Of a stretch of DNA of 64,000 nt, positions 58,836-64,000 are shown piece after piece. Under the pieces are notes generated by a model that saw nothing but the letters and a program-made list of their open reading frames with translations, was not told the origin of the DNA and did not search any database. Position 1 is the stretch's first letter, and each line of letters starts with the position of its first letter. A program made the translations under genes and the position numbers. Origin of the DNA: Prunus persica (taxonomy: Eukaryota > Streptophyta > Magnoliopsida > Rosales > Rosaceae). The DNA is taken from NCBI RefSeq assembly GCF_000346465.2, contig NC_034015.1, forward strand, positions 12,748,637 through 12,812,636, given 5' to 3'.

Positions 58836-60137
58836 TTTTAGTTTAAAAGAAAAGGAAAGAAGGAAAATGAAAAGCACAAAATTAGTTTAAAAATAATCTG
58901 GATCTCTTGAGATTATATCACTCTTTTTTAGATGAAAAATCTATTATCTTAATACAAATGATAGCGCAACTTGCAAGGTCTGATTGAAACATTAATCCAC
59001 AGGTTGCCCATTACTAATTGCCACTTGAATAAGAAACTCTGGCATCTATGTCATTTGAGTATTGCTAAACGAACCCTAAAATTAATTGAGTATTATCAAA
59101 TTATTTATTGAATTACTAATTTATTCTAATATAAAATGACTAAAAAAGATATATGTATGAATTATGAAACAAATATAATTTTAATAATTACAACCTACTC
59201 GCCATATTCAACTCTAATTAAGCATAGAAGTTTTCGTATTGCTAAAGAGGCGATCATCACAAACATAATGAAATGTAGCCAAATATGATTACATCGCCCC
59301 ATCACTTTGAGGCGTTCATTGGAGATCAGACAATGGTAGCTAATTATTAAGCATCTGCTATGTTCTGTTGTACAAAGGATCGAACAGTCAGCTTATTAGC
59401 CAACAAGCTATCTCCCAAAACCAAAAAGAAGGATCCAGTATTATTATCAATGACCCAATCCTCAGCTTTTCAATTTTACACTTGCTGTACAAAGAGACTC
59501 AAGTTTTAGATTGATGATTTGTTGAAGGCAGTCCCAATTGATCATGCCTCTTGCCAAATTGTGACGTTTGCTGATAGGGCGTATCAGAGGTATTTTTGGT
59601 AATTAAATAGGGTGTACTTTGTTAATTTTATATTTTGATTAAAATATTATAATGTACTTAGATCATAGGGTGTACTCAGTTAATTTTATGACTACATAAA
59701 ACTAATATAAGTATGCCACCACCCTATTAATTTGATGATTGGAACACCAATCTAGTTTGGGAAGCAAGGTCGCTCATGTATTGTTCTTTTTTTTTAATAT
59801 TTCTTTTCATAATCGAAAGAGAATATATTGAATCCCAACAAAAGTAGGCAAGAAGAGAATCAACAGCCAGCCATAGCAACATATAGAAAGAATATATGTA
59901 ATGCATGATTATTTATATTGCTAAACATCTAATTAATGCATGATTATTTATCCAGACATTAAGTTGTAGTTCACATAATTTATTTATATTTTCTAGTAGG
60001 TTGTTTGAAAAAAAAAATTTGTTTTAATTGTAATAGACTATTTGGATGTGCTTGTAATAGACTATTTGTTTTGATAAGTAGTAGTTATTTTATTTTATCT
60101 TCTAACTTTTTTTCTTAATTATATATATATATATATA
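58836..60137. other. AT-rich intergenic
   Basis: No gene supported. TTAATGCATGATTATTTAT occurs twice at ~59897 and ~59934. A weak duplication of GGGTGTACT(T/C)(T/A)GTTAATTTTAT lies at ~59608 and ~59667. Confidence 0.45.
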
Positions 60138-60320
60138 CAGTCCCGATCTCTTGGACCACAGGAGTCCAAGAGATTGCGGTCACCCACCGTTGGATATTAA
60201 TCCAATGGTTCTAAAAAGTTTTCTAAAAGGAGTGCAAGAGTGAGTGAACCGTTGAATTTACATCCAACGGTGAGTGACCACAAATTTCTTGGACCCCTGT
60301 AGTCCAAGAGATCAGGACTG
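60138..60320. mobile_element. MITE with TA target site, near-palindromic (183 bp)
   Basis: The ends CAGTCC(C/T)GATCTCTTGGAC and the mirror copy ending GGACTG give ~40-bp inverted repeats inserted in a (TA)n tract. TA flanks both sides, as for Tc1/mariner-type (Stowaway-like) MITEs, although any TA repeat would show this. The left end also contains its own small hairpin (CTCTTGGAC...GTCCAAGAG). Confidence 0.7.
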
Positions 60321-60504
60321 TATATATATATATATGTATGTATGCAAATTATATAGAAGATTCTTGTAAATTATATATATGCAACTTTTTTTCTTAATGG
60401 ATGTAGAAGATTCTTGTAAATTATGATTTGTTGAATTTTGTGGCAATGAAAAGAACTAGAAAAAGGAATAGATATTATGAGGAAACCTTTTCCTATTGTA
60501 GATA

Positions 60505-60710
60505 ATCATGCCTTTAATGGGAAGCATCTTGCAGAGTGAACCTTTTTCTTTTGTTATGAAGAAGAATTAGATAATACTTTGTTAGTTTCTTGTAACAATG
60601 TCAAAGGATAATGTGGCACTTTTCATTGTCTGTATATGTAGGCATCAAGAAATTAAGGATGTGTCATCCAAGTATTCTTCAATATTTGCAAAAAGAAAAG
60701 GTTCCTTGCA
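60505..60710 (+). repeat. DUF247 leader repeat, orphan copy 4, with inverted piece
   Basis: CCTTTTTCTTTTGTTATGAA, GATAATACTTTGTTAGTTTC and TTGTAACAATGTCAAAG match the leader of gene 1. At ~60675-60705 the string TATTTGCAAAAAGAAAAGGT is an inverted copy of the other leader type (51290-51320). It lies left of the Cassandra LTR. Confidence 0.7.
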
Positions 60711-60759
60711 AGCTTACGCCTGCAATTCTAAACTATATATGGTCACCGTTTACCTTTAT

Positions 60760-60958
60760 TGTCACATTCCGGGATCGGCTCTGTTGTAGCACGATATTGT
60801 CCACTTTGGGCCCCCCTCTTTGCCCCAACTCGCTTAACTTCGGAGTTCCCATGACTTCGAAGCCAGTGAGCTCCCAAAAGATCTCGTGCTAGATGGAGGC
60901 GGACATGTACATATAAGACACATCACCCTCTCTTCTTTGGTCGATATGGGATGTTACA
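60760..60958 (-). mobile_element. Cassandra-type solo LTR (TRIM), internally deleted
   Basis: On the minus strand it runs from TGTAACATCCCATATCGACC to GGAATGTGACA. It contains the 5S-rRNA-like core GGGAACTCCGAAGTTAAGCG, the pol III promoter segment that defines Cassandra elements. The part of the 5S sequence normally following (the GGATGGGTGACC region) is missing, so the copy is shorter than usual. No second LTR or interior is present. The flanks (TTTAT and TTTGC) do not give a perfect target duplication. Confidence 0.85.
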
Positions 60959-61165
60959 TTTGCAATGAACCTTTCTCTTTTGTTATAAAGAAGAATTAGA
61001 TAATACTTTGTTAGTTTCTTGTACCAATGTCAAAGAACAATATGGCACTTTTGATTTTGTATATATATAGGCATCAAGTATAATAACTATCAGTCAGCTT
61101 GTCTCTGCCTGAAAATAATATATCTCGATTACAGAGGTGGCCAAATCATCCACCCAAACTGGTAT
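60959..61165 (+). repeat. DUF247 leader repeat, orphan copy 5
   Basis: It is nearly the same as copy 4 and as the leader of gene 1 (AACCTTTCTCTTTTGTTATA; GCCTGAAAATAATATATCTC; GATTACAGAGGTGG; CCAAACTG/GTATG). It begins directly at the right edge of the Cassandra LTR. Confidence 0.75.
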
Positions 61166-61801
61166 GTATCTTTTAATCGTATCTGCAATATGCAAAATTT
61201 CTTCGTACGTTCGTTGAAAGATTTCATGATTAATTAGACATGATTAAATTAGAAATATTTAGTTATAAGCATGTAACTATTGAATATTTAAGTGCTTTAT
61301 ATACTTGTATTTTCTACTTCAGCCTTCCAACTTTATGATTCTAGCTCCACCCCGAGTAACATAGTTGCCTCCATGTACAACAATAATAGCAAACCACCAA
61401 AATGGTCCATAATGAGAAGTATCTATGAAGGCCAATAATGTCTTTGTCAAAGACTCTTCATGTTATCATTCCTCTAATCTCATACGTGTTACATACATTA
61501 TTGGAAAACATGAAACATAAAAACATATGGGTGCTGATTTTCCCATTATCTTTTTGTCCACATAGACTTCCTTAGTTTTAAAAAAAAAATTTATTTTTTA
61601 CTAAAACATAAAAGGAAGTGTAAGTGAACAAAAGATGAGTGGGAAAATCGGCTCCCAAAATATAACGAATTATATTGAGCTAAAAGTGTCAACAATCCTT
61701 TCAACATACTCATTAAATATCTTTAGCCATAATTAACCCTTTTGTTAATGGGAACCAAAAAAGAAATAGAGGAAGCTACACATTTTTAATTGAATAAACA
61801 G
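61166..61801. other. Non-coding between two leader repeats
   Basis: No DUF247 coding sequence is seen. The stretch AAAAATCG...GCTCCCAAAATAT is AT-rich filler. No gene. Confidence 0.45.
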
Positions 61802-62024
61802 GGCTTGAATGGGGAGCGGGTTGCAAGGAAACTTTTCTTTTTGCAAATATTGAATAATACCTTGGATGACATTTTGTGAATTTCTTGTAACAAGGTCAAA
61901 GGTCTTTCCTCAGTTAGTTCCACAGATTGTAGAAAGAGCTGTAAGCTTGCCTGAAAATAATATCTTATACCAAGGAGGAGTCATCTAGTCAGCCAACGAT
62001 TCAACTCAAGTACTTACGAATAAG
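61802..62024 (+). promoter_or_regulatory. DUF247 leader repeat, copy 6 (5' leader of DUF247 gene 2)
   Basis: GGCTTGAATGGGGAGCGGGT, CTTTTTGCAAATATTGAA and TTATACCAAGGAGGAGTCAT, then sequence running into the ATG/GTAAGC at 62025. It matches the orphan copy at 51262. Confidence 0.65.
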
Positions 62025-63566
62025 ATGGTAAGCTTTATCATCCTCAACCTATGATCATAATTTGATTTGACCTACAAACGTTATCAATTAACTCTAGAGT
62101 TTTTGACATGCAATATTATAAATTTAAAAAGCACATATACTGTCCGATGCTGGCTTACTAACTAAAGTAAAATTTTGGCTCTGCCATACACATGATGACA
62201 GAGGGGCCGTGCACATATTTCAGGGACGCCCCATAGGCATGGCGATAGAGGTATAGCGCATGATGGTGCTTCAAGCATACCAACCAGTGATGAGGGATCG
62301 ATAATTGGAAATTCGAGTGATTCAGTGGCGATTGCCATACAGCAATTAATCCGAAGCACGCCTGATCTGAGGCCTGAGTGTTGCATCTACAATGTCCCGG
62401 AGAGATTTCGCAAGGGGAATGAAGAATTCTACAAACCTCGTGTAGTCGCAATCGGACCTTATCACTTCAAAGATGCAAGCTATGCCATGTGTAAGCCCAA
62501 ATACGTGGACGCCTTTTTCCGCCGGAACAAGCTCAACTTGGACCATTGTCTTGGATTAGTGAGAGCATGGGAAGCAAAAGCAAGGAGCTATTATGTGAAG
62601 CATATTGAACTAAGTAGTGATAAATTTACTTTTATCATGCTGATGGATGCAACTTTTGTTTTGGAACTCATGCTTAGGCATCACTTTTCTAGATACAGAG
62701 ATAATTGTGATCCGATATTTCACAAGCCGAGGATGATTGAAGACGTTTACCACGACATCTTGTTGATCGAAAATCAACTTCCCTTCTTCGTCCTTGAGGG
62801 TTTGTACGAGCAAATCGGTACGAATAGTCTCACTCCAGGAGATGATCATCTTTCTTTCACCATGCTAACTCATGAGTTCTTCAAGCATTTCGTGAAAATT
62901 GATAAGTTTCCCGCCCATGTTGTCTCTGCTAATGATCAAGTGAATCATTTTGTTGATTTTATACGACGCTACTACTTGGCGCCGCCACCGCCTCAAGAGG
63001 ACCAGCAAAAACATAACGCTAATGTTCATGAAATTCCACCAAGCGTGACGGCACTCGATGAGGCCGGAGTTAAGTTTGAGACAATTAAAGGCAGTGCCTC
63101 CTTGCTTAACATAGAATTCAAGAATGGCCGTCTCAAAATTCCAAATTTCATAGTAGACGACTGGACAGAAACTCTCTTCAGGAACCTGATTGCTTTCGAG
63201 CAGTGCCACGACACAGAGAAGTACATTTCCCAGTTTATGTTCCTCATGATGTGCATGATCAGGACTTCAAAGGACGCAGATTTACTCATGGACTCCGGAG
63301 TCATATCTAGCATGCTAGGGAGTAGTAAAGACCTCTCCATTCTATTTAACCATATCAACAGAGACGTTGGCTTCGGAGAGCCTTTTCATTACTTTCAGAT
63401 TTGTGCAAATCTAAATGCATACTGCAATACCCCTCGGCACCGGTGGAAGGCAATTCTGAAGCGAGACTATTTCAACACTCCATGGAAACTTGCTTCTACT
63501 ATTGCTGCAATTATACTCCTTGTGCTCACATTCATCCAAACCATATGCTCTATCTTATCCCTCTAA
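62025..63566 (+). CDS. DUF247/UPF0481 membrane-anchored protein, gene 2
   Basis: The best model has an exon 1 coding part consisting of the ATG alone (62025-62027, followed by GTAAGC) and exon 2 from 62202 (after GATGACAG) to TAA 63564-63566, giving 455 residues beginning MRGRAHISGTPHRHGDRG. Without this splice the DUF247 frame has no ATG. Domain motifs: CCIYNVPERFR, VVAIGPYHFK, MLMDATFVLELM, ILLIENQLPFFVLEGL, EIPPSVTALDEAGVKF, DDWTETLFRNLIAFEQCH. The C-terminal membrane segment is STIAAIILLVLTFIQTICSI. It is a paralogue of gene 1 on the other side of EXO70A1. A Tourist MITE starts immediately after the stop codon. Function is not established for this clade. Confidence 0.87.
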
Positions 63567-64000
63567 TGCCCTGTTTGGTTCACGGAAAAAATTTGAGGGA
63601 AAATCACTTCCTATGTTATTTTTCAATGGATGGAAAATGGAAGATTCATTTTCCACGTTTGAAGAGCTATCAGTTTATTTTATTTCCCATGTTTGTTTTG
63701 TGTAGGAATGGAAAACAAAGTTTGTATAATTTTCCAATTATACCCATATTAAATCAAATAAAAAAAGAATGTATTTAATGATATATTGTAATTCTAAATT
63801 GTTAATGGGGACAAAATGGTCATGAAAAATGTGCATTAAATGTTGGCTCATTTTTCCAAACTTTTCCATGAGGAGGGAAAACAAAACCCAAGTTGAGATA
63901 AGGGCTTCACTTTTCCCCTACTTTCCCATGTGTTAGGCAACCATTTCTCATGCCTGAACTTACTAAATATTGGAAAGCAATTGATTTCTCATCCCCAAAC
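63567..64000. mobile_element. Tourist MITE at the DUF247 gene 2 stop codon (right end outside window)
   Basis: It starts TGCCCTGTTTGGTTCACGG right after TAA and follows the same order as the complete element at 14230-14708 (ATTTCCCATGTTTG; GGAATGGAAAACAAAGTTTG; ATGTTGGCTCATTTTTCCAA). The TAA on its left is both the gene's stop codon and the expected 3-bp target site. Confidence 0.82.

Noticed and set aside
60760..60958. A functional 5S rRNA gene on the minus strand.
   Set aside because: Only a core segment is present, inside TG...CA LTR ends; it is a Cassandra LTR.

Overview
The window is a piece of plant nuclear chromosome, most likely from Rosaceae and probably Prunus-like. The reasons are short plant-type introns, low GC, a Cassandra-type LTR carrying a 5S-rRNA-like core, chromovirus LTRs, Tourist-type MITEs, and plant-type versions of CTF7, EXO70A1, RPL21 and DUF247 proteins. 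The genus is an inference from general resemblance; no database was searched. There is one 100-N assembly gap (45654-45753).

Layout. 1-10234 (+): last fifteen exons of a TEX10/IPI1-type ribosome-biogenesis gene whose 5' end lies outside the window; its first visible intron holds a TIR transposon. 10235-15409: tandem repeats, a probable Copia tail, MITEs and two exon-like scraps. 15410-17746 (+): CTF7/ECO1 cohesin acetyltransferase, six exons. 20391-21125 (+): an intronless gene resembling the DUF7138 family. 21188-24850: a block duplicated at 38302-38905, then a diverged ~430-bp tandem repeat. 24870-30920: remains of a chromovirus-like LTR element (5' LTR stub with primer-binding site, BEL1-like homeobox gene fragment, chromodomain scrap, ~2.9-kb 3' LTR). 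31623-36150: a large imperfect inverted repeat with ~2.1-kb arms, each carrying a coiled-coil reading frame and an LTR start facing outward. 35628-37246: the LTR that ends the right arm, abutting a CCCH/RING-finger pseudogene (37247-38226). 39594-41295: a non-autonomous hAT element with perfect 8-bp target duplications. 41842-43658 (+): a four-exon conserved plant gene of unknown function. 44966-46840 (+): ribosomal protein L21 with a small LTR element in its intron. 48094-48460 (+): a defensin-like cysteine-rich peptide gene that seems to have lost its start codon. 49782-51155 and 62025-63566 (+): two DUF247/UPF0481 genes flanking EXO70A1 (52386-57068, eleven exons), with at least six copies of a DUF247 leader sequence scattered around them.

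The genes do not form a pathway: TEX10/IPI1 and RPL21 both serve the 60S ribosomal subunit, CTF7 serves sister-chromatid cohesion, and EXO70A1 serves exocytosis. The unusual content lies in the mobile DNA: a Tourist MITE that begins immediately after a DUF247 stop codon (TAA, also its expected target site), a Cassandra solo LTR between orphan DUF247 leaders, a small Helitron, the large inverted repeat, and two GC-AG introns in two unrelated genes. I see no clearly new multi-gene system; the strongest leads are the DUF247 cluster with orphan leaders, the inverted-repeat element, and the hidden defensin-like gene.
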